Assembly (NCBI GenBank): GCA_032718475.1 | Contig: JAUCBJ010002630.1 | Location: 1 to 20,788 of the forward strand | Length of the DNA stretch: 20,788 nt | Direction: 5' to 3' | Origin: Nemertoderma westbladi | Taxonomy: Eukaryota; Xenacoelomorpha; Nemertodermatida; Nemertodermatidae | Shown here: piece after piece, positions 1 to 6,592 of the stretch | Numbering within the stretch: the first letter of the stretch is position 1 | Layout: each line of letters opens with the position of its first letter | The notes under the pieces: model-generated | Told to the model about the DNA's origin: nothing | Database searches by the model: none | What the model saw: the letters and a program-made list of their open reading frames with translations, nothing else | Translations under genes and position numbers: made by a program

Positions 1-212
1 CTACTTATATCCACTCATACCGGTATCCATCGAATTCTGTACTAAGTACGATATTTTGCTATTATTATCACTGTATTAATTTTCAGCTATTGTATCAAGA
101 AACAACAATGAACTCTCATCTCTATTATTTCAACAACGGCCTAGGCCTAGCTACTAGACAAACGGTGATGCATAGTTTATTGATCCGGTCAGGATCCCTT
201 GATCCTGTCACA
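1..212 (+). repeat. 5' LTR, 3' portion only
   Basis: Positions 6-212 match the end of the 3' LTR (7565-7771). The first five bases do not match, so either a small indel lies at the window edge or homology breaks there. The repeat ends in CA at 212, and the two copies diverge immediately after it, which fixes the LTR boundary. Five of the nine differences are CpG in the 3' copy and TpG or CpA here. A 7-bp stem with loop CCTT (190-207) lies just inside the boundary. Confidence 0.88.
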
Positions 213-221
213 GTGAGAAAT
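213..221 (+). promoter_or_regulatory. Position expected for the primer-binding site; non-canonical
   Basis: Minus-strand priming normally uses a site starting with TGG, complementary to a tRNA 3' CCA end, directly after the 5' LTR. Here the LTR is followed by GTGAGAAAT and no nearby TGG run is seen. These nine bases are the exact reverse complement of 7538-7546 inside the 3' LTR, which raises the possibility of self-priming. Chance or simple decay are the alternatives. Confidence 0.3.
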
Positions 222-264
222 TCCCATCTAAACACTAAACTGTGACTGCCAGACGCAAGTAAAG

Positions 265-402
265 ATGAGTGATCAGGAGCCCCGATTATCAGAGGGAGAG
301 AGGACACCGCCGCGGACCCCGGATGATACCAACCAAACGATCCGTCAGTCCGTGAGGCCGCAACGCGACGGTATCGGCCAGCGACGCCGGATTCGCCGAT
401 GA
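265..402 (+). CDS. Short leader ORF, first ATG after the 5' LTR (45 aa)
   Basis: The first ATG of the retrotransposon interior, 53 bases after the LTR end, opens a 45-codon frame beginning MSDQEPRLSEGERT and ending in a basic run (QRRRIRR). Its TGA stop at 400-402 overlaps the ATG of the next ORF at 399 in an ATGA arrangement. It could be the true start of Gag, separated from the next segment by a frameshift, or an upstream ORF that permits reinitiation. No family is recognised. Composition (acidic start, Pro/Thr, Arg-rich end) suits a disordered Gag N-terminus. The assignment is inference from position. Confidence 0.4.
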   Translation: MSDQEPRLSEGERTPPRTPDDTNQTIRQSVRPQRDGIGQRRRIRR

Positions 403-1082
403 GGGACGATCCGGTTGCCCAAGCTGAGGGTGGCCGTCTACCACGAGGAAGGGACGAGTCGACGCACGATGGCGGTCGGAGTACTGAAGTAGCCAGCCAG
501 CCACAGGCCGAGGGCGACGAATGGCCCACCGGAATGGCGACGGTGGGGACGCCGGTACGACGCCGAACCAGGAGAGGAGGAGGAAATGTCGGCGAAGAGG
601 ACGTCGGGACCAGTGATCGGCTTCGACGGGCCTACAACACCACTAAGAAACTGTTGAAGGAGGCCAAAGAGGGGGGGGGGGGGAAGGTAAATCAGGGAAA
701 GTTGAGCCAGCGGCTAGGTGAGTCGAATAAACACTTTCGGTATCTAGTTCGTTTCGGGCAGGGAGAACTGGTGAGTGAGAGAGCGAGGGGGGTCACCACC
801 GAACTATTCGAACTGTGGCAATCCGGGGTTAAGGAGCCTGAAGTAGTGTACGTAGGGCCGTATTTAGTGGATGCCAGGGGAATTAAATTAGTGGGTTGGG
901 CAGATCAACACGAGGGCGAACCCGAGGTTAACCCCGAGGATTTGGTCTCGTCGGTTAGCGAGAACCCCAGAAAGCGGGGGAAAGTTAGTAGGACAGGGAG
1001 GCGACGGGAGTCTGTCGCGACCGATAAGTCCGCTACATCCTTCGCGAAAGCAAAAGGATGTACAATTTGGTGTGTCAATTAG
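399..1082 (+). CDS. Retrotransposon ORF A, basic protein of unknown function (227 aa), probable Gag N-terminal segment
   Basis: This plus-strand ORF starts at an ATG overlapping the stop of the leader ORF and ends at TAG 1080-1082. The protein is rich in Arg, Glu and Gly. Residues about 70-85 form a short basic segment, followed by a glycine run encoded by a 13-base G tract (671-683). A more ordered middle part (about residues 95-165) contains KEPEVVYVGPYLVDARGIKL. The C-terminus is basic and hydrophilic. I recognise no domain. It lies upstream of the Gag core, in a different frame from the next segment, which it overlaps by 25 bases. It may be part of a long Gag N-terminal extension broken by frameshifts, or a separate accessory ORF. 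The G tract is a likely site of length change. Confidence 0.5.
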   Translation: MRDDPVAQAEGGRLPRGRDESTHDGGRSTEVASQPQAEGDEWPTGMATVGTPVRRRTRRGGGNVGEEDVGTSDRLRRAYNTTKKLLKEAKEGGGGKVNQGKLSQRLGESNKHFRYLVRFGQGELVSERARGVTTELFELWQSGVKEPEVVYVGPYLVDARGIKLVGWADQHEGEPEVNPEDLVSSVSENPRKRGKVSRTGRRRESVATDKSATSFAKAKGCTIWCVN

Positions 1083-1441
1083 ACATGGTGGCCCTAGACC
1101 AGAAAGAATTAGAGAGGCAGTTGGATGAGGGAACTGCGTTGTTAGAGAAAGAGAGAGAGTTAGCCAGGGAATGTAGAGAGAGGGCCGAAAGGGTGGCGAA
1201 GAACTGTAGAGAGCAAGAAGAGAGAGAGGCAGAGGAACGTAAGGAGCGAGAGACGAGAGTAGAGAACGAGCGTAAAGAGCGAGAGACGAGAGTAGAGAAT
1301 GAGCGTAAAGAGCGAGAAGTGAGAGAGGCAATGAGGATAGAGAGAGAAATGAACGAACATAAAGAGCGGGAGGCGAGAGTAGAGAGCAAGCGTAGCGAGC
1401 GGGTGGCGAGAGAAACAGAGTTAGCGAACCACAGTTTATGA
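1058..1441 (+). CDS. Retrotransposon ORF B, Glu/Arg-rich coiled-coil segment (127 aa)
   Basis: An ATG at 1058 opens this frame inside the tail of ORF A. From about residue 14 to residue 120 the protein is almost entirely charged helix, with repeats of the type ERKERETRVEN (about 11 residues, near-identical DNA copies around 1235-1310). This is a strong coiled-coil or single-helix signature. Coiled coils ahead of the capsid core are common in Gag proteins, where they help multimerisation; that role is inferred here. The frame ends at TGA 1439-1441, just before a GA dinucleotide run (1449-1465), where slippage could have broken a longer reading frame. The frame is the same as that of the Gag core at 3221. 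Confidence 0.5.
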   Translation: MYNLVCQLDMVALDQKELERQLDEGTALLEKERELARECRERAERVAKNCREQEEREAEERKERETRVENERKERETRVENERKEREVREAMRIEREMNEHKEREARVESKRSERVARETELANHSL

Positions 1442-1476
1442 GAGGATAGAGAGAGAGAGAGAGAGCGGGAAAGCGT

Positions 1477-1656
1477 ATGCGGGATGATATGCATGCCCGG
1501 CTAAGGGGGCTTCTGCAATATCAGGCCAAGCAGAAGCGCCGACTAGAACTGGCGCAGTTGGGATTATCTGAGAGTGAGGCTGGCTCGGGAAGTATTTACA
1601 AGGAGCCAGGAGTTGTGGAAACGTTTGTCAATACCCCACTTACAGGGACCGGATGA
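1477..1656 (+). CDS. Short Gag-like segment after the GA run (59 aa)
   Basis: An ATG at 1477 opens 59 codons to TGA 1654-1656. The first half (RLRGLLQYQAKQKRRLELAQ) is helical and basic, and reads as a continuation of the coiled coil above, one frame away. After about residue 33 the natural frame seems to pass to the next ORF, because the overlapping frame from 1574 is also helical and continues further. It is probably one piece of a decayed Gag rather than an independent gene. Confidence 0.35.
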   Translation: MRDDMHARLRGLLQYQAKQKRRLELAQLGLSESEAGSGSIYKEPGVVETFVNTPLTGTG

Positions 1657-2149
1657 CAGAACCAATACTGGTGTAGCCGTACGGGCGGGGGGGGGGGGGG
1701 GCGGTAATAATAATACGTTAGAAGAAATTAGTATTAATAGTACCGTAGTGGACAACCCTAACCAAACCTTTATTCCAGGAAATAACCTTTTACCCGGTAA
1801 TAATAATTTAAATTTAAATACAAACAATTCAAATAATAATTCTAATTCAAATATTCAAAATAATCCGAATAATATTAATTTAAATATACAGAATAATAAT
1901 AATTCTAATTTAAATAATTTAAATAATAATATTGATAACGGGGCTATTAATACTAATGTAGGAGACACAGGTGGTCCGGCCAACGGGAGCCTGCAAGGCC
2001 ACGTAGTTAGTATGCAGGGAGTAGCGGGGGTGAGAGACCCCGACGGGAGCCTGCAAGGCTATGTAGTTAGGCAGGGAGAGGCGGGGGTGAGTAGACCCAG
2101 CCGCGTAGAGACAGTGCGTCGACTAGAGAGGGGTGTAGAAGCGAAGTAA
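1574..2149 (+). CDS. Retrotransposon ORF C with poly-Gly and Asn-rich tract (191 aa)
   Basis: The frame is open from 1574 (GTG, not a convincing start) to TAA 2147-2149. It begins with a short helix (REVFTRSQELWKRL), then a glycine run from a 15-base G tract (1687-1701). Next comes an Asn-rich stretch of roughly 75 residues (about residues 45-125), encoded mostly by AAT/AAC and markedly more AT-rich than its surroundings. The C-terminal part holds two copies of a DGSLQG-type segment (near 1981 and 2041), so part of it is tandemly duplicated at the DNA level. Low-complexity Asn tracts in this position have no function I can assign. It shares the frame of ORF B and of the Gag core. Confidence 0.45.
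   Translation: MRLAREVFTRSQELWKRLSIPHLQGPDDRTNTGVAVRAGGGGGGNNNTLEEISINSTVVDNPNQTFIPGNNLLPGNNNLNLNTNNSNNNSNSNIQNNPNNINLNIQNNNNSNLNNLNNNIDNGAINTNVGDTGGPANGSLQGHVVSMQGVAGVRDPDGSLQGYVVRQGEAGVSRPSRVETVRRLERGVEAK
1800..1950 (+). repeat. AAT/AAC-rich low-complexity tract (poly-Asn coding)
   Basis: Continuous AAT, AAC, TTA and ATT words form an AT-rich island inside an otherwise G-rich purine strand. In the ORF C frame it encodes Asn with scattered Leu, Ile and Ser. The codon phase is kept throughout. Confidence 0.75.
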
Positions 2150-2497
2150 GAGGTAGTGAAGCAAGAAGTGGCGAGTGGGGGGGGGGGGGCTACGGGCGCC
2201 CCACCACAGGAGATTAGTGGCGAGAGGGGGGGGGGGGGCAGAGAATGTCCCACAAGAGGGTCGTAGAAGTGAAGTAAGAGGTAGTGAAGTAAGAAGTGGG
2301 GGGGGGGCTACGGGCGCCCCACCACGGGAGATTAGTGGCGAGAAGGGCGGGGGGCAGATAATGTCCCACAAGAGGGACGTAGGAGTGAAGTAAGAGGTAG
2401 TGAAGTAAGAAGTGGCGGGTGGGGGGGGGGGGGCTACGGGCGCCCCACCACGAGAGATTAGTGGCGAGAGGGGGGGGCAGAGAATGTCCCACGAGCG
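2135..2497 (+). repeat. Three tandem GC-rich units of about 116-128 bp
   Basis: Units begin at GTAGAAGCGAAGTAAGAGG (2135), at the matching words near 2263, and at about 2379. Each unit holds a poly-G run, the palindrome-bearing word GGGCGCCCCACCAC, GAGATTAGTGGCGAGA, a second G run, and AATGTCCCAC. Length differences between units come mainly from the G runs. The array starts at the stop of ORF C and contains stops in the forward frames, so it appears non-coding. Confidence 0.8.
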
Positions 2498-2633
2498 TCG
2501 GCGGATAATGTGCGGGGCGAGTTAAGTGAACCGCGGCACCCGATGACAGAGAATAGTAGGGGGATGATGAGTATCCCCTAAGGAGGGTCCAGCCGGGCAG
2601 AGAGAGAGAGATGTTGACGCCGAGAGCGGGCGA

Positions 2634-2864
2634 GTGAGAAGACGTCAGTCGGAAGAGAGAAGAAGAACAGTGGAGTTTAACCGGGAGGTCGACGAGAGAT
2701 CTCATGAGCGGGGATGCTACACTGAAGAGAGAAGGAGAGAAGAGAATAGAAGAAGTGTCGCTACGAGCGACCGGAGAGCGAGGACGGATAGCGAGCCGTC
2801 AGTAGTAGAGATGGAGTTAGGGAGTCAGTGGGGTCAAACTCCGGGAGATTGCCGTCGCCCTTGA
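2634..2864 (+). CDS. Arg/Glu-rich Gag-region fragment (76 codons)
   Basis: This open stretch is very rich in Arg, Glu and Ser, with runs such as RRRQSEERRR and TEERRREENRR. The nominal start is a GTG, so it is best seen as a fragment of a longer frame rather than a separate gene. It ends at TGA 2862-2864 and resumes in the same frame at the ATG at 2898. It lies between the tandem array and the Gag core and resembles disordered RNA-binding Gag sequence. No domain is recognised. Confidence 0.35.
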   Translation: MRRRQSEERRRTVEFNREVDERSHERGCYTEERRREENRRSVATSDRRARTDSEPSVVEMELGSQWGQTPGDCRRP

Positions 2865-2897
2865 GAGACGCACCGCACACTAGGAGAAGGGTACAGA

Positions 2898-3164
2898 ATG
2901 TACCGATATGAGGAAGAGAACAGGAGAGGAAGAGAAACTTCCCGATGGGATATAGCTGCCGATCGAGAGTACGGAAGTTGTGGGGAGGACTTCTTGGATT
3001 ATTCGAGAAGGTTAAACTTCGGTCCGGAAGGGGACATGCAGACTGCAGGACATACTGTAGGCCTTACTGCACATACTATATGCCATGCTGGGAGAGATAG
3101 TGTAGGCGATATGGTAGCGCGAACAATGGGATTAGATCCGGAAGTGCGGAGTACATACCGGTAG
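2898..3164 (+). CDS. Gag-region fragment upstream of the capsid core (88 aa)
   Basis: The frame is open from ATG 2898 to TAG 3162-3164, in phase with the fragment at 2634-2864. The N-terminal third is basic and acidic (YEEENRRGRETSRWDI); the remainder is less biased. The Gag-core frame is also open upstream of its own ATG (3221) through this stretch, giving VGRQEEDRPISVLAQQ just before 3221. This suggests one Gag frame broken by a frameshift in the overlap. Confidence 0.4.
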   Translation: MYRYEEENRRGRETSRWDIAADREYGSCGEDFLDYSRRLNFGPEGDMQTAGHTVGLTAHTICHAGRDSVGDMVARTMGLDPEVRSTYR

Positions 3165-3220
3165 GTAGGCAAGAAGAGGATAGGCCTATATCGGTACTAG
3201 CACAGCAGCATGACTATAAT

Positions 3221-4537
3221 ATGCAGGGACATAACATATATCCAGGGGAGGGGAGAGTTATTGCAGATAGGTGTATGGGCCCCAATATATTATCATCAAC
3301 CCCAGTACCAAACATAATACCGGTAGGGGGGGGACAGGGTGACATTCCCCCATTACAATATCAACAATACACTCAAACAGGAATAAGAACATCGAACCCC
3401 CTGGATGAGAACAGGTTGCGCGACACGGAGATATGGAGGGGGCCGTTAACCCCAATGATATATCCGAGACAGAGAAAGTCAACATGCCTCACGGGCGGAC
3501 CGCACCCAACAGGAGAAGCTGTACAGCATCCCTCGAACCCATTGGAAGCACAGGCAATGGGAATGGCAACACTTATCGATGCACTGAAGACCAGAATCAA
3601 ATTACCACCAGTAGAACCATTTAAATTCGACGGAAGCAGACCGGAAGAATACCTGCAATTCCGACGCATGTACAGCAACGAAATATTAAGTAAGAACCTG
3701 ACGCAGGCGGAGTGCCTAAAATATCTACAGGTATACACTGGAGGCCCAGCGTACGACATCGTGAGGCAGTATCAGGGCATCGAGGGTGGCTTCACGACTG
3801 CATGGCGGGCCCTAGACAGGGAATACGGACACCCAGCCAAGATCATCCGGCAGACCTTAAGGGGAATAACATCGGGTGGCCTACAGGATAACCCTGTTAG
3901 TATAAAGACCTTTGCGAATAAGGTTGAGAAGGCGTTAATCGTGCTGAAGCCGCTAGACGCGCCATACGAACTCAACGCATCTAATAACATCACCACGATA
4001 GCGCAGGCACTGCCGATCTGGCTACGGAGCAAGTGGAGGAAGATCACCGTCTCCACTCGGGAGAAGAAAGGTGCGGAACCGGGCCTAGAGGAAATGTCAA
4101 ACTTCCTCAACTACGAAGCAGAGTTGATTACAGACCCAGTCTATAGTGAGGATAGTTTGGGGAAGGCACTGAAGACCAAATACAATAGGCATAAACCCGA
4201 ACATAATCCGGCAGATCCATTCCCGAGAGTAAGACAGTCGCTACCACATGCGGCCACACAGGGGGCTACAAGCCCACAGATAGCTGGGAGTAGGGCCATA
4301 CCGTGGCAGGGACAGAAAGAAAATAACACCACGAACAAACAAAATCCCAACACACCCAGTAGGCCGAGTCCAAACAACCAAAACACTAAATCGGTAGATA
4401 TAAACATATGCGCGATACGTGAAGGACTATACAGGGAACGCTACAATCCAGGATTCGAATGTCAATTGCATAGGGATGGAACCCATAAGACCATGAGTTG
4501 TAAGCATTGGCAAGCGTTGCCTAAACAAGATGTGTAG
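3221..4537 (+). CDS. gag: Gag polyprotein core, BEL/Pao type (438 aa)
   Basis: This is the structural protein that would form the virus-like particle and bind element RNA. Residues 1-110 are Pro/Gly-rich and probably disordered. Residues about 127-275 match the DUF1759-type Gag core of Pao/BEL elements: a LPPVEPFKFDGS start, then LQFRRMY, KYLQVYTGGPAYDIV and TAWRALDREYGHPAKI. Residues about 276-310 are helical, followed by a Pro/Asn/Gln-rich linker. Near the C-terminus a zinc-knuckle-like motif C414-x2-H417-x4-H422-x4-C427 has His in place of the usual second Cys. The frame stops at TAG 4535-4537, and a second knuckle continues one frame back. The ATG at 3221 is the first in this frame that clearly precedes the core, but the frame is open further upstream, so the true start may lie earlier. 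The family call rests on motif order recalled from the family. Confidence 0.82.
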   Translation: MQGHNIYPGEGRVIADRCMGPNILSSTPVPNIIPVGGGQGDIPPLQYQQYTQTGIRTSNPLDENRLRDTEIWRGPLTPMIYPRQRKSTCLTGGPHPTGEAVQHPSNPLEAQAMGMATLIDALKTRIKLPPVEPFKFDGSRPEEYLQFRRMYSNEILSKNLTQAECLKYLQVYTGGPAYDIVRQYQGIEGGFTTAWRALDREYGHPAKIIRQTLRGITSGGLQDNPVSIKTFANKVEKALIVLKPLDAPYELNASNNITTIAQALPIWLRSKWRKITVSTREKKGAEPGLEEMSNFLNYEAELITDPVYSEDSLGKALKTKYNRHKPEHNPADPFPRVRQSLPHAATQGATSPQIAGSRAIPWQGQKENNTTNKQNPNTPSRPSPNNQNTKSVDINICAIREGLYRERYNPGFECQLHRDGTHKTMSCKHWQALPKQDV

Positions 4538-5103
4538 CCTACGCGGACGCAAACGGACTATGTCATCGATGCGTGGTAGAAGGACACAAATCCGGAGAGT
4601 GTAGAGATTCACCAATAGGAGACAACGAGACTGGAGGCCAAACAATGGCTACGTGCACGACAGGAGCAAGGAGAAAGAGGAAAGTACTACTCGGGGTAGT
4701 GCCAGTGAAGATAACAGGAAGGGGCGGCCGATCAGTCACAACATTAATGCTGGTCGACAGCGGAGCAGGCTTCACGCTGGTGGAGAATTGGGTGGCTGAG
4801 GAGATAGGGTTACAAACGAGGCTGAGTAAGGTGGCGGTAACTACTATCTCGAGTAAGGATGAGGTCCTGGAGATGAGGACGGGATGGTGCGAGATATCAG
4901 CAATAGCACCGGGATGTGACTATGGGGCAACCATAGACCCCATTCAGATCATAGAATCGATCAATATAAATGCCAGGAGACCAAATAACATCGAGGTCGA
5001 GCAGTACCGGTTCCTGGACGATATCGATCTCTCAATACCGGAGGTGGACATCTCGAAGGTATCCATCATAGTGGGTATGGACTGCCCGACGGCCCACGAA
5101 TGA
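4525..5103 (+). CDS. pro: Second zinc knuckle plus retroviral-type aspartic protease, -1 frame to gag
   Basis: The frame is open from 4525 (after TAA 4522-4524) and overlaps the end of gag by 13 bases in the -1 frame. It has no ATG before the conserved parts. It first encodes a canonical CX2CX4HX4C zinc knuckle (4561-4602, CHRCVVEGHKSGEC). A protease domain follows, with catalytic motif LMLVDSGAGFTLV (Asp codon 4756-4758) and near the end the second hydrophobic strand IIVGMDC. This is the layout of the Pao/BEL peptidase (DUF1758/A17-like), which matures Gag. The active-site triplet is DSG. The frame ends at TGA 5101-5103, but family-typical sequence continues in phase beyond it. The overlap lacks a clear X-XXY-YYZ slippery heptamer, so a one-base mutation is more likely than programmed frameshifting. 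Confidence 0.78.
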   Translation, partial: TRCVAYADANGLCHRCVVEGHKSGECRDSPIGDNETGGQTMATCTTGARRKRKVLLGVVPVKITGRGGRSVTTLMLVDSGAGFTLVENWVAEEIGLQTRLSKVAVTTISSKDEVLEMRTGWCEISAIAPGCDYGATIDPIQIIESININARRPNNIEVEQYRFLDDIDLSIPEVDISKVSIIVGMDCPTAHE

Positions 5104-5190
5104 GTACAGACGATTTTCGGGGAAGACAGACAACAGAATCCGATGGCGATTCTCACACCGTTCGGATGGACGCTTAGCGGCCCATATTAA
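5104..5190 (+). pseudogene. Remnant of the protease-RT junction of pol
   Basis: In phase with the protease and directly after its TGA stop, 28 more codons run to TAA 5188-5190. They end in MAILTPFGWTLSGPY, the conserved block that in BEL/Pao polyproteins follows the protease and precedes reverse transcriptase. Its presence just beyond the stop shows that the TGA interrupts an originally longer polyprotein. Past 5190 the expected RT does not follow. Confidence 0.6.
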
Positions 5191-5209
5191 AACCAAGGTT
5201 CCACTAAGG

Positions 5210-5947
5210 GTGTCGGAGACATCAGGGTGCATGCTATCAGGCACCGTTGGGGACGTAGAGGAGAAACCAGAGACGGGCGATGGGGAAGTCCCATGTGAAA
5301 AGCGGCCCGGGGGAAGATACCAGGAGATGGGTATAGATCTGGAACCACGCATAGTGGAGCGTGTTGAAAAGATAGAGGATAGTTCCAAAAAAATACCGTC
5401 GGTAGATAAGCTAAGAGGGGAAGTAACAGCAAGAGAGTGGGCGGAGGAGATTAGATTCGACGCGGAAGACTTAGAGACGATGGGGTGGAACAAGGATGTT
5501 CCCAGCAACTATCGGTATGGGGATGGAGAAGAGTGGACGGCGAGATGTCCGGAGGAGTGTCCGGAGGAGTGTCCAGAGGAGTGTCTGGAGGAGTGTCCGG
5601 AGGAGACGCCAGTCCGGTTGAGAGGCATACCGAAAAGGGGGAGGCCAAACAAGAAGACAGGGTGGAAAGGGATAGGATTACTATTGTCCATTCTGTTTTG
5701 TCTGTTCTTTCGGTTTCTTTTCATTCTACCGCCAGGAGATGACAAGATGAAGGGTGGCATTTTGCTGCTAGGGGACCATGAGGAAGTCAAGAAGGCGGCG
5801 GGAAGACCCGATCTTAGGGTGGCGGAAGAGGGAGAACCAATTCCTAGTGAGTTGGAATTGGCAAAGAGAGTGTGGCGAAGAATAAGAGGACATATATGGG
5901 GGCAGTGGGAGAGTGCCTACTGGAAGAAGGGGCACCTTAGAGTTTAG
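5210..5947 (+). CDS. ORF D with CPEE repeats and a hydrophobic segment, in place of RT/IN (245 codons)
   Basis: This frame is open for 245 codons with no ATG at its nominal start; the first Met is at codon 8 (5231). Codons 1-110 are acidic and hydrophilic. Codons about 113-132 are a tandem CPEE array from a 12-bp unit (5546-5606). A basic segment (GRPNKKTGWKG) precedes a hydrophobic stretch, LLLSILFCLFFRFLFIL, long enough to span a membrane. The C-terminal 35 residues (ELAKRVWRRIRGHIWGQW) are Trp/Arg-rich. They faintly recall the region after integrase in BEL polyproteins, which would place the deletion between the protease and the extreme C-terminus of pol; that comparison is weak. No RT catalytic motif or integrase DDE/HHCC motif is seen. 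An env-like role for the hydrophobic segment cannot be shown. Confidence 0.45.
   Translation: MSETSGCMLSGTVGDVEEKPETGDGEVPCEKRPGGRYQEMGIDLEPRIVERVEKIEDSSKKIPSVDKLRGEVTAREWAEEIRFDAEDLETMGWNKDVPSNYRYGDGEEWTARCPEECPEECPEECLEECPEETPVRLRGIPKRGRPNKKTGWKGIGLLLSILFCLFFRFLFILPPGDDKMKGGILLLGDHEEVKKAAGRPDLRVAEEGEPIPSELELAKRVWRRIRGHIWGQWESAYWKKGHLRV
5546..5606 (+). repeat. 12-bp tandem repeat encoding CPEE
   Basis: About five copies of the 12-base unit TGTCCGGAGGAG, with single-base variants, keep the reading frame of ORF D. Confidence 0.85.
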
Positions 5948-6330
5948 TCGTCCAATGTGTTGGACTGAGGGGGGTGGGAATGAGGGCGAGACGCCCTTCC
6001 CACACAAATAAGAAATATAAATAAAATAAAATAATAAAATAAGTAGAAGTTAGTAAGAAGTTAGTAAGAAGTAGTAGTTAGTAAAAGTTAGATAGTAAGT
6101 AGAAAGTAATAGTTAGTAGAAGTTAGATAGTAAGTAGAAAGTTAGAAAGTTAGTAAGTAGTTAGAAAGTTAATAGAAGTTAGTAAAAGAAAGTAAGAGGA
6201 GGAGTTAGAAGTAGGCAAGTTAGGGAGTGTGGTATATTGACATACCACGGAAGTAGGAGGGTACATAGTACCGTTAGAAGTAGGCAGTAAGGGAGTTTGG
6301 TATATTGACATACCACGAGTAGTAGCAGAG
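5948..6330 (+). repeat. A-rich tract, TAGTTAG-type simple sequence and a duplicated 67-bp unit
   Basis: After ORF D there is an AATAAA-rich run (about 6012-6042), which could act as internal polyadenylation signals. Next come about 160 bases of degenerate AGTTAGTAAG/AGTTAGATAG words. A unit of about 67 bp starting GTTAGAAGTAGGCA then occurs twice (about 6207 and 6273), each copy holding TGGTATATTGACATACCAC. That word carries the inverted pair TGGTAT/ATACCA. No convincing gene is present. Confidence 0.7.
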
Positions 6331-6592
6331 GGGTTGTGGACACCGGAAGCGCCACGTAGAAAGTAGTAGTAGAGAGGTTGTGGGCACCGGAAGCGCCACG
6401 TAGAAAGTAGTAGTAGAGAGGTTGTGGGCACCGGAAGCGCCACGTAGAAAGTAGTAGTAGAGAGGTTGTGGGCACCGGAAGCGCCACGTAGAAAGTAGTA
6501 GTAGAGAGGTTGTGGGCACCGAAAGCGCCACATAGAAAGAGAGTAGAGGGGTTGTGGGCACCGAAAGCGCCACGTAGAAAGAGAGTAAGAGG
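6326..6592 (+). repeat. 44-bp tandem repeat, about six copies
   Basis: Copies begin with GAGGTTGTGGGCACCGGAAG at 6374, 6418, 6462 and 6506 (exact 44-base spacing). Diverged copies stand before (about 6331) and after (about 6545). Each unit contains GGGCACC...AGCGCCACGTAGAAAG. Long minus-strand frames across this array are shadows of the repeat. Confidence 0.9.

Noticed and set aside
190-207. Apparent compensatory base changes in the LTR-end stem as proof of a selected RNA structure
   Set aside because: Both changes are CpG to TpG/CpA transitions in the 5' LTR, so methylation decay explains them without selection.
888-1494. Minus-strand Leu/Ser-rich ORFs opposite ORF B
   Set aside because: They are the antisense of the Glu/Arg coiled-coil repeats, overlapping in several frames.
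2059-2705. Minus-strand Pro/Ser/Leu-rich ORFs
   Set aside because: They arise from the C-rich complement of the G-rich tandem units; no domain features.
5032-5790. Minus-strand ORFs opposite ORF D, including a GHSS repeat
   Set aside because: Antisense of the CPEE repeat and neighbouring coding-like sequence; no recognisable protein features.
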